A stretch of 64,000 nucleotides of DNA from Gliomastix tumulicola (Eukaryota > Ascomycota > Sordariomycetes > Hypocreales > Bionectriaceae). Made by a program: the position numbers and the translations under genes. Below are positions 44,829 through 56,700 of the stretch, one piece after another; positions within the stretch are counted from its first letter, which is position 1; every line of letters starts with the position of its first letter. The stretch is taken from NCBI GenBank assembly GCA_001599755.1, contig BCHX01000005.1:2228409-2292408 (forward strand). Direction: 5' to 3'. The notes beneath the pieces are model-generated. The model was given only the letters and a program-made list of their open reading frames with translations, was not told the DNA's origin and did not search any database.

Positions 44829-45573
44829 CCGGTTCACCTTTTACGAGCGACAACCAGTAGCCGTTAGGGTGGACTCGGATGAACAGACGAAGTGAGAAGA
44901 AAGAGGAAACAACAATCAACCGACCCCCCCCCAAAAAATTACCAAAAAAAAGATAGGAACATACCGGTGTATTTACTTATTTGCACTTTTCATGAGCCTA
45001 CAGGAGGAGTCGGCCTTTGGATGGCGCTACTTTTGGTTCGCACATACGTCAGGCGGGTTGTGGCAGATGCAGCTTCTCTTGTCTTTGCGATTATTTTCTC
45101 GCGAGTTTCTATTTGCAGAGAGATGACCCTTGAGCAGGGTTTGCCAGTTGCTCGCGCGACACGGGCAGATCTGATTCTAGCTTTGGACGGCCTCGCCTCT
45201 ACTGGCGAAGGACACGAGAAAGATGTGAGTCTGGGGACGTTGGTCTCAGGACTCGGGACTTGGCATGCGAGGTTTTTTTTTTGTTTGCCCCTCGCCTCCT
45301 CTTCTTTTCTTTCCTCTTTTTTTTTTTTTTGGAGGAAAACGCAGTTGGCCCTCATACGGAGAGCCACAAGGATGACGCGGACTCGGATGATACGTTATTA
45401 GTTCAGGGGCAACTTTGCTTTTGGCATTCGGCATTTGATTTGTTGGAGTAGGAGGGAAATTCGGTAGCCGGGGACGCCAGTAGCGTGTAAGATGAATATG
45501 TACGTCATGATACCACGAATCTGGTGTCGCTTTGCATCTGCGTGAAATGCGTTTGCCCTTGTTTGGTGTCCGC
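44829..45573. other. Convergent 3' region, no gene seen
   Basis: Contains poly-A, poly-C and poly-T homopolymer runs (44927-44950, 45272-45332). It holds the 3' UTRs of BDF1-like and the NUDIX-type gene. Confidence 0.55.
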
Positions 45574-46625
45574 TCAGATGTCTGAGCCCAAGGGCACGGG
45601 CAGTCTCCTCCTAAGGCGGTTGCTGATGTCGACGTAGGGCCCCTCGCCCTCGGTCTCGGGCGTGATCAAGCCGTGCCTCATCATGAAGTCGATCATGACG
45701 GGACAGACATTCGGCTTGAACTCGCCCTCCTCCATCCTCCGCCGGACCTCGTCGACGGGCATGAGGACGAAGCTCTCCACCTCGCCGTCGGCGGGTATCG
45801 GGATGACATCCTCGGGCAGCTCCAGGTCGTAGACGTACAGGATCTCGGAGTGGAACAGCGCCGTCCGCGGGTTCCTGTTCGCGAGCGTGACGACGCCCGT
45901 CGCCCGGCACGCGGCGGAGCCGATGAGCGTGTCCGGCAGCGAGGCCTCCTCGGCGGCCTCGGCGAGGATGCAACCCGTGGGCGTGTCGGTCGCCTTGACG
46001 CCGCCGGCGACGGTGCTGTCGAGCTTGCCCGGGTAGGTGAAGAGCTTGGGGCTGCGGCGGGCGACCCAGATGCCCTTGATGGATGATGATGATGATGATG
46101 AATCAGTGGCGGACGAAGAAGAAGAAGAACGGACGTAGGCGGTCATGTGGGAGCCCCGGGTCGCGATGCCGAAGAGTGAGGCTGCGAAGCGCTCGAGATG
46201 GATGGAACCGTGGCGGGCGCCCGGGATGAGGAAGGGTTCGCTGTGCAGGCCGGAGAGGGTTGGGAAGGCTTCTGAGGCGAGGGCTGCGTCGACGGCGTCC
46301 TGGAGGGCCTTGTTGATGTGCGCTGCTGCGTCGACGGAGGATAAAGAGGAAGAGGAGGGTGGTTCTGTGATGGTGACGGTGCGGGCTTCGTGGTTGATGG
46401 TGAAGGTGGAAGGCCAGGGCAGGCGGGAGACGGTCTCGGGGAGGATGAAGCCGTGGGGACGCGGGTCGGAGGGCGAGAGGTGGAAGTGGTAGTAGGGAGA
46501 GTAGTTTGTCTCGAAGTCGAGGGGGACGCTGGGATGAGGTGAGTCTGGTGGTTGTGAGGGGAGGGGAGGGGAAGAGGATCTTACTTGTCGACAACGGTGA
46601 TGAGGTCAAGGAGTGAGGGAGGCAT
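45574..46625 (-). CDS. DUF4743/NUDIX hydrolase family protein
   Basis: Two exons, 46625-46585 and 46528-45574 (56-nt intron, GTAAGA...CAG), give 331 residues. The N-terminal half (DFETNYSPYYHFHLSPSDPRPHGF by segments, then FTINHEARTVTI) matches the DUF4743 domain that precedes the Nudix fold in fungal Tnr3-like proteins, which are linked to thiamine-related pyrophosphate hydrolysis. The Nudix box at residues about 189-211 reads GGVKATDTPTGCILAEAAEEASL. The catalytic EAAEE glutamates are kept, but the usual Arg of RExxEE is Ala. A Ser-repeat insert (residues about 148-163) is coded by trinucleotide runs at 46078-46100 and 46117-46130. No thiamine pyrophosphokinase domain is attached. The exact substrate is unknown. 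Confidence 0.88.
46078..46100 (-). repeat. GAT/ATC trinucleotide run coding for poly-Ser
   Basis: Seven or so tandem GAT units on the plus strand read as TCA Ser codons in the NUDIX-type gene, inserted ahead of IKGIWVARRSP. In-frame and probably length-variable. Confidence 0.85.
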
Positions 46626-46890
46626 TGTGGGTGTCAGATATTGGATGAATTTAAGGATATGGGATCGGAACGAGTGAGAATGAGAGAGTGTGAAAGAGTG
46701 GTGGTGAAAGAGGCGAGTGCTGAGGCTCGATGAGTGAGGTCGTGGAATTACCGTATTTAGCGCAGTGCCAATTCCGCGCTGGAGGAGTAGCAGCTTAACC
46801 TATAGCAGCACGCAGCGAGTCGTCCTCACGATACCACCATCTATTCTATTCGTGATTCTATGTATGTCTATAGTCTATTGTCTTTGGTAT

Positions 46891-48387
46891 TCATTCGCCC
46901 CCATTGAACGTCGCCTCCATCGCCTCGAGCGTGCTCTCCAGCACCGCCCGACAGCGCCCGCGATACTCCAACGCCAGTCTCTGGTTCCATGTCAACCTCT
47001 CCCTGTCCTCCTCAGCAACCTCGACCTCTGTCTCATCTAGCCTCTCCAGCTCCTGTAGCACCTTGTGCTGTATCACCGCCGCCGTCTGCTCGACAAACCC
47101 GGCACACGCCTCCCCAACCCTCCCCGCGAAGAACGCCCGCCTTCTTGCCGCGTCCCCGTCCTCCGCACCTTCAGACACCAGCAGCGGCAGCACATCATCG
47201 ATCCTCGCCCCGGAGCCCGCCAGGATCGTCGTGAAGATATCCCACACCATGTCCGTCTGCAGGTGACTAAACGCCCCCAGCACGCCGTCACCGCCCTCTC
47301 CTATCGCGAAGCTCTGCCTGTGCCGCCCCAGGAGCGAGCTGGGATCCGCCAGCGGCCGCAGCGAGATGTAGTACTCCTCCGAGGCCGCCGCGCTGGCCGC
47401 CCGCTTGCGCACGTGGATGTAGTCGTTGTGCAGGGCCGGCGTGGGCGGGAGCATGAAGCCGTAGCCGAGGAGGAGCTCCGCGTTGGTCTTCATGCTGTAG
47501 TTGTTGAAGACCTGCTGGCCGGGCTGGAAGGGTCTGCCGACGCGGAGCTCGCAGGTTGAGGAGGGTGGTGGTGGTGGTGATGGTGGTGCTGAGCCGGTTC
47601 CATTTGTAGTAGTAGTAGTAGTAGTAGTAGTAGTATCGGCTTCGTCTGTGGGAGGGATGATGATGTCCCATTTGACGTCGAGTGTCATGTCGTGGTTGCC
47701 GATGTCGAATAGCGGCAGCAGCACCGAGAAGTCATCCATCTTGACACCTGCTGGCAGCCGCCCCTGCTCCGTCTCTGGGATGACGAGACTAGGCCTGAAG
47801 CTCCGGCTCGAGAAGACGCAGTACGCCCACTGATACAGCCCCATCGTGATGCGTCCAGCCCTCCTCCCATCATCATCATCACCAGCAGGCCCAGCCGCGA
47901 ACAGCTCCGCCGCCCGGCTGTACTCGTTCCTCACGTCCCGCCGGATCTTCTCTAGCCCGACCTCGACGTTCGTCCCCTCCAGCAGCTCCGCGTCCTCGGC
48001 CGGCCAGAACGGCGCCAGCTGCCAGCTCTCCTCCTCGCCCTCCGGCTGCGGGAGCGCCTGGATGTACGCCCACCAGGGGGACGCCTCGCCGAGGAGGTAC
48101 TGCCACATGAGGAAGAAGCGACCGACGACGTGCGGCGGCGTCTGGGCCATGAAGGCGCCCTGGAAGGGGGGCCGTGACTCGTGCTCGACGGCGTTGAGGT
48201 AGGAGAGCGTGAGGGTGCTGGGCAGGCTGACGATGCGGTCCCATGATTCTAGTGTGGGTGAGCCGTCTTTGACGCGGAACGAGAAGCCTGTGGTGGGATC
48301 GTCGTAGACTTCGACGGAGGGGTGTAGAGAGGCGCCGTAGGAGGCTGCCCACTTGACGAGGGTTGAGATCCTCTCGTCGGCCGCCAT
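46891..48387 (-). CDS. SET-domain protein lysine methyltransferase (Rkm/SETD6-like)
   Basis: Single exon, 498 residues. It matches the class VII/SETD3-SETD6 group that methylates ribosomal and other non-histone proteins. The split SET domain shows the substrate-side helices (RFFLMWQYLLGEASPWWAYI), then MGLYQWAYCVFSSRSF, VLLPLFDIGNHD with the NH of the cofactor site, and FNNYSMKTNAELLLGYGF, which includes the Asn-Tyr pair near the catalytic pocket. The C-terminal helical Rubisco-LSMT substrate-binding-like domain follows. A poly-Thr insert of ten residues (47606-47635) plus a Pro/Ser run sits in the loop between the two SET halves. The S-adenosylmethionine-dependent activity is inferred from family. 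The target protein is unknown. Confidence 0.9.
   Translation of the reverse strand: MAADERISTLVKWAASYGASLHPSVEVYDDPTTGFSFRVKDGSPTLESWDRIVSLPSTLTLSYLNAVEHESRPPFQGAFMAQTPPHVVGRFFLMWQYLLGEASPWWAYIQALPQPEGEEESWQLAPFWPAEDAELLEGTNVEVGLEKIRRDVRNEYSRAAELFAAGPAGDDDDGRRAGRITMGLYQWAYCVFSSRSFRPSLVIPETEQGRLPAGVKMDDFSVLLPLFDIGNHDMTLDVKWDIIIPPTDEADTTTTTTTTTTNGTGSAPPSPPPPPSSTCELRVGRPFQPGQQVFNNYSMKTNAELLLGYGFMLPPTPALHNDYIHVRKRAASAAASEEYYISLRPLADPSSLLGRHRQSFAIGEGGDGVLGAFSHLQTDMVWDIFTTILAGSGARIDDVLPLLVSEGAEDGDAARRRAFFAGRVGEACAGFVEQTAAVIQHKVLQELERLDETEVEVAEEDRERLTWNQRLALEYRGRCRAVLESTLEAMEATFNGGE
47606..47635 (-). repeat. Trinucleotide run coding for poly-Thr
   Basis: Ten tandem TAG/AGT units on the plus strand, read as ACT or ACA Thr codons on the minus strand inside the SET-domain gene. 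The frame is maintained. Confidence 0.9.
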
Positions 48388-48814
48388 TGAGGAGGATTAT
48401 TATTTGCAGTACTTTTCGTTAGAATAGGTTCATGGATAAGCCGCTATTCCGTCCGTTTTTCAGCGAGTCAGTCAAAATGAGGGACAGACGAAAGTGAACA
48501 TTGTGTTGTAAAGAAAGCTGTCATGTTGGTCTCAACTGGCTGGGTGAAAGACGATGAAAACTGCCCCTCCCCCACCACATTCCACAAATTCATCCCTCAC
48601 TGCTAAATCCCAGCCAGAAATAGACCCCTATGACGTGACTTGTAAGATCGACCCTCAGTCTCTAACTTCTCATCCTGCCAAAGGCCTTAGCCGCCGGAAA
48701 ATAACCATATTTTTTTTGCCAATTCATCAGAAACCCCCCCAAAGTTTCCGGTATGGTGCTGCTTGCTACCTGGAAATCTCGTTCGACCATCGTTAAGCAT
48801 CCGATCATCCCCTT
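48388..48814. other. Short spacer between SET and Stc1-type genes
   Basis: 427 bases holding the SET-gene promoter and the 3' UTR of the next gene, which is on the same strand. No open frame of interest. Confidence 0.5.
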
Positions 48815-49813
48815 TCATTGCCAATCATCATCACTGTACTCGAAGTCGTCGTTGTCGTTGCAGAAACCAATCACTCGGTCCTCCTTGATCTGCTCGTGGG
48901 CCTTCTGCGTCCTGATGTGCGGAGTAAACTCGCTCTTGTACCTCTCGCGTCGATTGGGCTTGGGGAACTATGAGGAAAGTCAGCAAGGAGTCCGCAGGTA
49001 GGCTAGAAGATCTGTACTCACAGCGCCGCCTTCGTTGGAAACAGGGCGAGTCTGAGCGCTCGACTCGGTGCGGCCGGTCTCAGACGTCACGCTCGAGATG
49101 GTGGTAGCGGGCTTGAGGCCGGGACGCTGATTTCCATCCTCGTCCCATCGGTTGAAGGGGGTGGCGCCGGCTGCCTTGACCTCCCTGAATGTGGTCGCGG
49201 TCGAGACGGACTCGGCTCGTCCTCCACCGAGATGTGCTGGCAGCCGGTTCGTGGCCACAGAGACGACAGACATGGCTCGGGACGGGGCCTGAGCCGTCGA
49301 AGTCGGTCTGTCCGTGTCAAACGAGGCCTCGGACGCACTACAGGAGGCAAGGTGAGCCGGGAGACCAGCGAGGCCCGAGGTGCTGGACGCAGCGCCATAT
49401 GTGCTCGGGGGACCTGAGCTGAGGGGAGCGCCTCCCTCGCTCTCCGAGCTGATTGACTGTGTCAAACGGTTGAGAGCCTGCAGGTCGTTCTCGTCGATGC
49501 CGCGATGCAGCTCACGCATCTCGGCCCCAAAACCTGTCTGTTCGGGATCGTCGCCCCGAATCTCCTCGATGGAGACATGGCCAGACTCAAGGGCGGGAGG
49601 GACAACGTCGGGTTCCGCGGCGGAGGCCCAAGAGGTGCATCGGATGCATTCCTGGATGTTAGGCCAGTAATTAGTACTTCAGTTTCGCTTGTTCTGGGAG
49701 TTGTTTCGGGACCTCACGGGCTCATCTCGCTTCCTGGCTGCCTTGTAGAAGCGTTCGATGGGCAGGCGGAGGCGGCATCGGCAGCACTTGAGCTCCGCGA
49801 GCTTTGTCGCCAT
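48815..49813 (-). CDS. Stc1-domain zinc-finger protein
   Basis: Three exons, 49813-49718, 49651-49022 and 48967-48815, encode 292 residues; both introns are phase 0. The N-terminus is an Stc1-type zinc ribbon: Cys10 and Cys13 (KCCRC), a helix with ERFYKAARKR, then Cys34 and Cys37 (ECIRC). Splicing brings the second CxxC together with the first. In fission yeast, Stc1 bridges the RNAi machinery (Ago1) and the Clr4 methyltransferase complex. In filamentous fungi the domain also occurs in proteins of unknown role. The middle is Ser/Thr-rich and disordered. A conserved-looking tail, FPKPNRRERYKSEF, then HIRTQKAHEQIKED, ends in a run of acidic residues. An RNAi-chromatin role is possible but not shown here. 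Confidence 0.85.
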
Positions 49814-52800
49814 GGTGATTTGTGATGATGGGCGACGTGGTGATGTGGGTGATGACTTTCGGAATATTCTTGATGGCACAGCTGACAACAGGTGAAGATG
49901 GAAGTAGTTACAGGAGGGATGCGATGACGAGAGGGAAGTGAGCCGCAAGGGCGAGAGAGAGAGAAGAGGTGAAGAAGAGTAACTTTGCAAGGTTTGAAAT
50001 ACGATGGAGAAGTTGCCGCAGGGTCGAAAATGAAAGAAGGCCGTGGAAATTCGAGGCACGTTTGAAAGCGAGTTTTGGGCAGGAGCAATCTCGGCTGCGC
50101 CTGCCTCAACGTGTGCGGTGTGCGAGGGTGGTTACACAAGACCTGCCGACTCCAAACACATAAAGTCGGTGAAGAGTAAACAGAGGGGGAATAATTTCAA
50201 CGGGCGGCTGAAGAGGCTCGGAACAAGGAATCGCCTGGGAGAGCTAATGCAGGTACCCGTGATTTGATTCGCGATTGACGTCTGATGGGCGGTTGCGCAA
50301 TAGGCCTACCACAGACTGAGTTCTGGAGATCGGTACCTATCATAGCATAATCCTTATCGAGATCATCTGCAATTATTCCTTTTGCTCGCCTATCTTTGAA
50401 TACGATCTGGAGGCTTCTATATATCTACCTATGATTTACTAGTATACTCGTAACTGCTCGTCGTTCCTTGGAAGAAATAGGTTGTACCACCACTATTTTG
50501 GGACCTCAAGTGAACCTCCGTCCGAGCGTAGATGAAGAAACCAAAGCACGCTCTATTGGAAGAGATGCTGTAGTAGTACAGCCCACACCGCCCGCGGTTG
50601 GAGAGTGGCAGAAGGACTTGGTCTTCCGAACTGGGAACACTCAGCGGCTAGTCTTGACAGCGTAGCATTGCGGGAGACACACGTTCGCCGATATTGGCAG
50701 TCAAACCCCAGGTTTCCTCTAGACGATAGAGTGATAGGCACGTAGTTCTTAGATTGATGCCTTACTCGTGGCGTCTGTGCCGGAGGCGAGAAGGCACTGA
50801 CGCCGCAGGGCACGTGAGCCGATTGGTTGAGATCTGCCTCTAACACATGCTACTTGAGGAATTGATGAACACCACATGCTAGCTCTCGATTCACATGACA
50901 GCCACGTTAAGCAAGTTTGACTGGATCACGTCGTTGGTTCGCAGCCTCAATCGCGATGCCACCTATGGCCGACAAAAAGCTTCGACATATATTTGTCAAC
51001 CTCGCCATCACAGATTCATGACGGGAATCGCTGGCGACGATACCCGACAGGGCAGACCCAAGCTAGCCTGGGGAAGCTTGCCAATGTGCTTAGTAGACCA
51101 ACTGTTCCTTCACCTCTGACGGCCGTTGGACCGTTTCTCTTACGTGGGCAGGGCCTGATCGAATATGACAAGCGAACTTGCAGGATGCGGCGTCATTGTT
51201 CGAGTTAGATTAGCCAGAAAGACGACCCTCACGAGACGACGGAGCACTGGTCACATGCTACCTTTTTTTGACAGGCATTTGACAATCTCTAATCGCAGAA
51301 GCGCGATTTGTCGAGCTGCTGCCCTCAGGGCCTGCAGTCGGGTAGCTTTCCGAGGGATAAAATTCTCCAGGTGTCGATACGAGTCAGAATGGGCGAGCTT
51401 TTCACGCGGGCGGCGACAGCGAGCGAGCCCGTGGAATTGGGGGCAGCGAGACAGCAGGATGTACCGCCCCTGTTGAGGTGGGGACCTTGCAAGTACTGCT
51501 TATGTACCCACTTGGCCAGTCTCACAGGAGTTCATACCCGCCGCCCCACCTGGTGGTACTTCGAAATCAAGGCAGGGAACGCCCGGCTACTTCGCAGCAC
51601 CAAAGGTCCCAACTTGACAAGAGCTCAACGTTTCACACCAAGAACCAGGCCGAGCGTTGATTTTTAAGCTTGTTCATTGTTGTGGCCGCCATAGCCAACC
51701 ATCTGCCGGGCCTGGGCGTGGAGTTCTACCGCTGGTGATACTGGGCTGTCGCTGGGCAATCTCTCTGGCTGTGGCCGGCCTGGCTGGCCGCATCGGAGGT
51801 GTGTAACGGGGACGGGCAGTGTAGAGAGAGTCTGGGCGCAGGTAGTAGCAAGGTCACATCGTGGGGGAGGAAGACAAGCACGAAGACGGTATCACGCCGA
51901 CGGCCTTCGCTGCCAGCGCATCCCTCTCTGCTGGAGCCCTTTTCCGCGTGCGTGCTGCATGTGTGCGCCCCGACCAGGCTAGCCTGTAGCCCGTCCGTCC
52001 GCTAGGCATCTTCCGAAGACGGGCGAGGGACAGCCAGGGGGGGAAACAAAAAAGGCACAAGGCTTCGCCATTATGTAATACACGGTGTGCCGGGCGGTCT
52101 TCACAGTTAATTACTAGTGGCGCCCCTGATCTCGGCGCCGTTGTCACAGAGTTTGGGGCCTGGGAGACCCAATCCAGACTGGCCTGGACATTTCAGGATC
52201 GAAACAACGACGAAAAAAGACAAAGACGGGCCAGAGACAGCCCACCGTGAATGTGGAGGAGCCCTCGCGATCTAGCCCTGTCCCGATGCTGCTCGTGGGA
52301 AGAACTAGAGGCGCTGTGGCTCTGCAGGATCTCGACTATCAACGGCCAGAACAACGGGAATCTCACTCACCACCCTCGTGCCCCTTCTTATCTATTGAAA
52401 TTGGAATTGAAATGAAGCTGCAGCCCATGTATAACACCACCTCTTGATACCGTACGCCCGCACCGACACCACGGCTTATCGGTGCGACAGCTTCATTTTG
52501 GCCGTGCGACGCAGACGCTTTGGGCGCGGACGCGGTGCGACGAGAATCCCCCAACCTACGGGACACCCCCCCCAAGAAAGACAGCTTGAGGCCTCTGGTT
52601 GGCTTCGACAGCCAGCGCCACATTCACCGGCGGCCGTGCCTGGACCGTTGCTGAACTCTGTATAATTAGAATCGGTTCCTGGCGACTTGCGTGCTGTCCA
52701 GTTCGCAATCCTGGCTCTCGATTCCTCCCACCCAACAACCCCTGCGCGTAAGTATCGCGTCCTGCCCAGGGTCTCGCTTCGTCTCCCCCAATCTTACATG

Positions 52801-53797
52801 CAGTCCGTCGTCATAGGCCTGTCTGCATCGAGGGAATCGCTCCATCCTGGACTCTTGACCGACCCCATTCGCTGCGCATCGGGATCGCGAGCTGTCTTGC
52901 TTTCTCCTCGGTCTCTTTTATCTTTTAATTAACGTCTGCCATCACACCTCGCTTGTGTGCTCCTCATTTGCGCGGTCACATTGAGGAGTCAGATGTTACT
53001 GATCACAATCTGAGCTCATCCTTCCGACTCGCTTGCTGGGGGACGAGACACAGACTCGACCAGATCTGAGCCAGACATTGCGCTTTCGCCTGATCTTTTT
53101 TTTTCTTTTTCGTTCTTCTCCTCAGACAGAAACCAAAAAAAAAAAGAGCCACCGATACCCTGATCTATATGATTCAGGGCCCCTGTCTCAGTCGCGACGA
53201 AACAAAGCGGCCGCGAGCCAAACCAGCTCTCATTCGCCACAGCACACGCTCACACACTCCGGCACGCGGACTGGGAGCCTTCAAAAAGGAGCCGTGTCGC
53301 CCTGCACCCGGCGAGGATTTGGGAACGCGAGCGACGAAATTTACGTATACGAGCAAGCCTGCAGCCGCCAAAAACGACATTGAAGCAGAAAACAGAAATT
53401 GCTGGACAGTGAAGGAGGGTCGCTGTGGATGAAATACGAGGGCCTGTCGTTCATTCACTGCAAACAGCCACCAGGCCACAGCCACGTCTTCCCAGCAGAA
53501 CCACCATAAACCACACCCCCTGTCGCTCCTGTCACCGCTTGACACCCACGATAAGACGAAGGGGGAAAAAAAGGAACGACACCCCAGGTTGTTGTTTTTG
53601 GGGGTGCATCATTCGTCCTTTTTTTTTCTTTTTTCTTTTTTCTTTTTTCTAGCATTTCTTCCCATCGCATTTACCACGGAACTTCGACGCCCGGGCGGCC
53701 TGGCATGGCCGACACCTGACCGGGCGCATTGATTGAGGAGGCACCCATTCGCCAGAAGAAAAAAAAAACACGACTCTTATCACAGGTCACTATACGC
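49814..53797. other. Divergent intergenic region, 4.0 kb, no supported gene
   Basis: Between the Stc1-type start (minus) and the gene at 53798 (plus). Short overlapping open frames on both strands show no domains. From about 52.6 kb the sequence becomes C/T-rich with poly-A and poly-T runs, as in long fungal 5' leaders. Confidence 0.5.
53705..53719 (+). promoter_or_regulatory. Candidate 4-codon uORF
   Basis: ATG GCC GAC ACC TGA, 78 bases before the main ATG at 53798. The context TGGCATGGCC has C at -3, so initiation would be weak. Confidence 0.4.
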
Positions 53798-56700
53798 ATG
53801 GGACCCGACGAAAAGGGAAAATCGGAGATGGAGGGCAGGGAGAAACAAGTTCTGGCGGCGGCACACGACCATGCGCCTGCGCCTGCAGTAGCTGTCGCAT
53901 GTGAGACCAGGACCACCCGCACCGCTAAAGCTGCAGATGTCGACGACCCGAAACCCGACCGTCCTCAGCCTGTCCCGACACCGACAACACCGTTTGCAGC
54001 GTCGCTGTCGATAGGCCTGCCCGGCGACCACAATACGCTGACGCCCGACAGCCTCGTTGACGAGAATACGACGAAAGCGGGTGCAGGTGGTGGTGCTACA
54101 CGGGCAACTGTGGCTGGTGCTGAGCCTAAAGAACAGGGCCCTCGCGTGGGGCTCAGGCCTCTGTCGCCGATCATGTCCCTGGAAGCCGCTGTAAGAGCGT
54201 CAGGTGAAGCAAAAACTACCACATCCACAGCAGCCACATCGCCGCCACCGTCGACGGCGCCGTCCAAAACCGCCAGTTCCCCTGCAGCAGATGCATTTCC
54301 TCCTTTGAATACCGACGCCGACGTTACACTCGCCGCTGCAGCTGCATCATCCCCCTTGTCGCCGCTGCCCAGCACGCACCACCACCACCACCAGCAAATC
54401 CGACCGAGCCCAGACCATCGTATCACGGAGGCAAATCCACTTGGTGCTGCCCAGCCACAGCGGCAAGTCCCTGATAAGCCCGTCATCACCCCTGAGCACA
54501 TGCTCTCCATCGACCGCACCATCACGAGCAGCAACAACACCACTTCGCAGCCCTCTACACCGCTTGGTGAATCACCGCCGCTCTACTCCAGCAGCATCCT
54601 CCCCGCCACCAGGCTCGTCCAGCCCAAGCCCATAGGCGTCCCCGTCTCGGCCAGCAACTCGCTGTCCACCAAGACCCCCTTTCCCGACTACGGCGTTCGC
54701 TCGGGCTGCCCCGTCGGCAGCGTTGCGCAGCTCGAGGCCACGGCCGAGAGGCTGTCCACGGGGACCAGTTCGATTGGTGATGCCATCCGGGACCTGCACG
54801 GGGAACTGAAGCGCAGCGACAGCCGACGCTCGAGCAAGCTCGCCGCCTCCGTGGCCGCATCCAACGACGACCCGGTCGGTCTGCCCGCTGTTGGCCAGCT
54901 GAAACGCCATCTCTCCAACTCGTCGTCCATCGTCTCGACTAACATTGCTGCACGACACGGCGGCTACTCCCCGGCCGGCTTCATCATGTCTCCCACAAAC
55001 TCCCTGACTGGCCGACTCCGATCAGGTTCGAATCGTTCCGCTGGCCGTCCCGATGTCGACTCTGATACCTTCCTGAGTCGCCACGGCCCCGGCAAGAGCT
55101 CTGTGAGGAGCGTTCGGTCAACGAAGATGTCCCTCGCCGAGATTTCCGAGTCGGAGCCCATCTCGCTCAACCAGGCTGCACTCGACGCCGGCGAGGCCGC
55201 TCCCCCGATCCATCTCGACAATGATATCGACGATACGATACGACCGTTCGAGCAGGCAAACAACCAGGGCGAACTGCCGAGCACCGATGCGTTTCACGCC
55301 ATGTTGGACAGCAGCTTTGCTGGGGACGTTGGCCCTGGCTTTGCTCATCAAACATCAGACCAGACGGGCCCGGCTGCTTGGGACAACACCACGGGACATG
55401 GTGTTTCCGCAAAGGCCAACGATACGGAAGAAGCTCGGCCGTCGACTTCGTATTCCCACGATAGCATGCAGCAGGCCATGGACGCCTTTGTCGACTTTGA
55501 TGGTGTTCATTGGGAGCCCGAGCTGGAATGGGATCTTCCCACGCCGCCCGAGGAGGAGAGCGCTGCCGTGCGTCCTCGGGGCCGTGGGACTATGCCTCGT
55601 CCGCAATCGTACCTCGATCCCGAGACTGGCCAGCAGATGCTGTACTACCCAGCACGCGTTCCGGCCCTGCTAAACCTGCCACCGAAGCTGTCGAGCAAGC
55701 CCAAGGCGGTGCAGCGTACTCATAGGCAGTCTCAGCTCCTCAACGCCATGGCCGATGCGGACCAGCACTACGAGACCACCCTGCAGGCCAAGAGACGGTC
55801 CGAGCTGCCAGACATGTCACGCGATTCGTGGCTCCCGGATCCTCTGGCAGGCCACAGGGACTCTTTTATGGCCCTCCCCCAGGACGAGCCCGCCAGTGTC
55901 CACGAGGAGAGTCAGCTGCCCCAGGCTGAGACACAGGTCGAAGCTGAGTCGCCAGCGCTGCGGCGGCCCCAGCGACTGTCTCGGAATGAGCTCGACCCAC
56001 GCAAATCGCGTTCTGACAATCTCCCTCCCCAGCTCCGTGCCAGTGCGTATTTTGACCTCCCTTCCAAACCGACGACCACCAAGGTCGAGATCAAGGACGG
56101 GTCTGCTATGGCCACGCTCGACAGCATGCTTGACGCCTCGATGAATGCGCCTGTCGGTGCCTTCACCGACCACTCTTTTGCTGGCAAGCTGGGCAACGAG
56201 GTGTACGGGAAAGCCAAGAAGCGCAAGTCCAAGCTCTCGCTCTCTGCGCCGGCACCTCCTCCTGTGGTTGCACCCGAGCCTCCGAAGGAGCATAAGAAGC
56301 GGTCGTCGCTCTTCTGGTTCAAGCGCAGCACCAGCTACCAAAGCGAGAAGAGCGATGCCAAGAGCGTCTCCAACGGCGGTGCTCCTCTCGGCAGCGTCAA
56401 TGGGGACCTCGACACGCCCGCAAACCGGCCGTTGACGAGCAGTGTTGACGGCGAGAGCATTCGCGAGCGAGACCGAGACCGAAGCCAAAATCGGAGGGAG
56501 GGAAGCGTCAGCGATGACGACGAAAACCGCGAGGACCAATCGGAAGACGAGGAAGGCGAGGAGTATAATGGACCGCCAACCACTCTGCTCGCAGAGCTTC
56601 AGCTGCGGAAACAGCAGCAGAAAAACCGGACTCAACCGTTGAGTCGACAGTTCCCCAACGGAATGCACGCCACACTGCTCGAGATGGACGCCGTTGCCGA

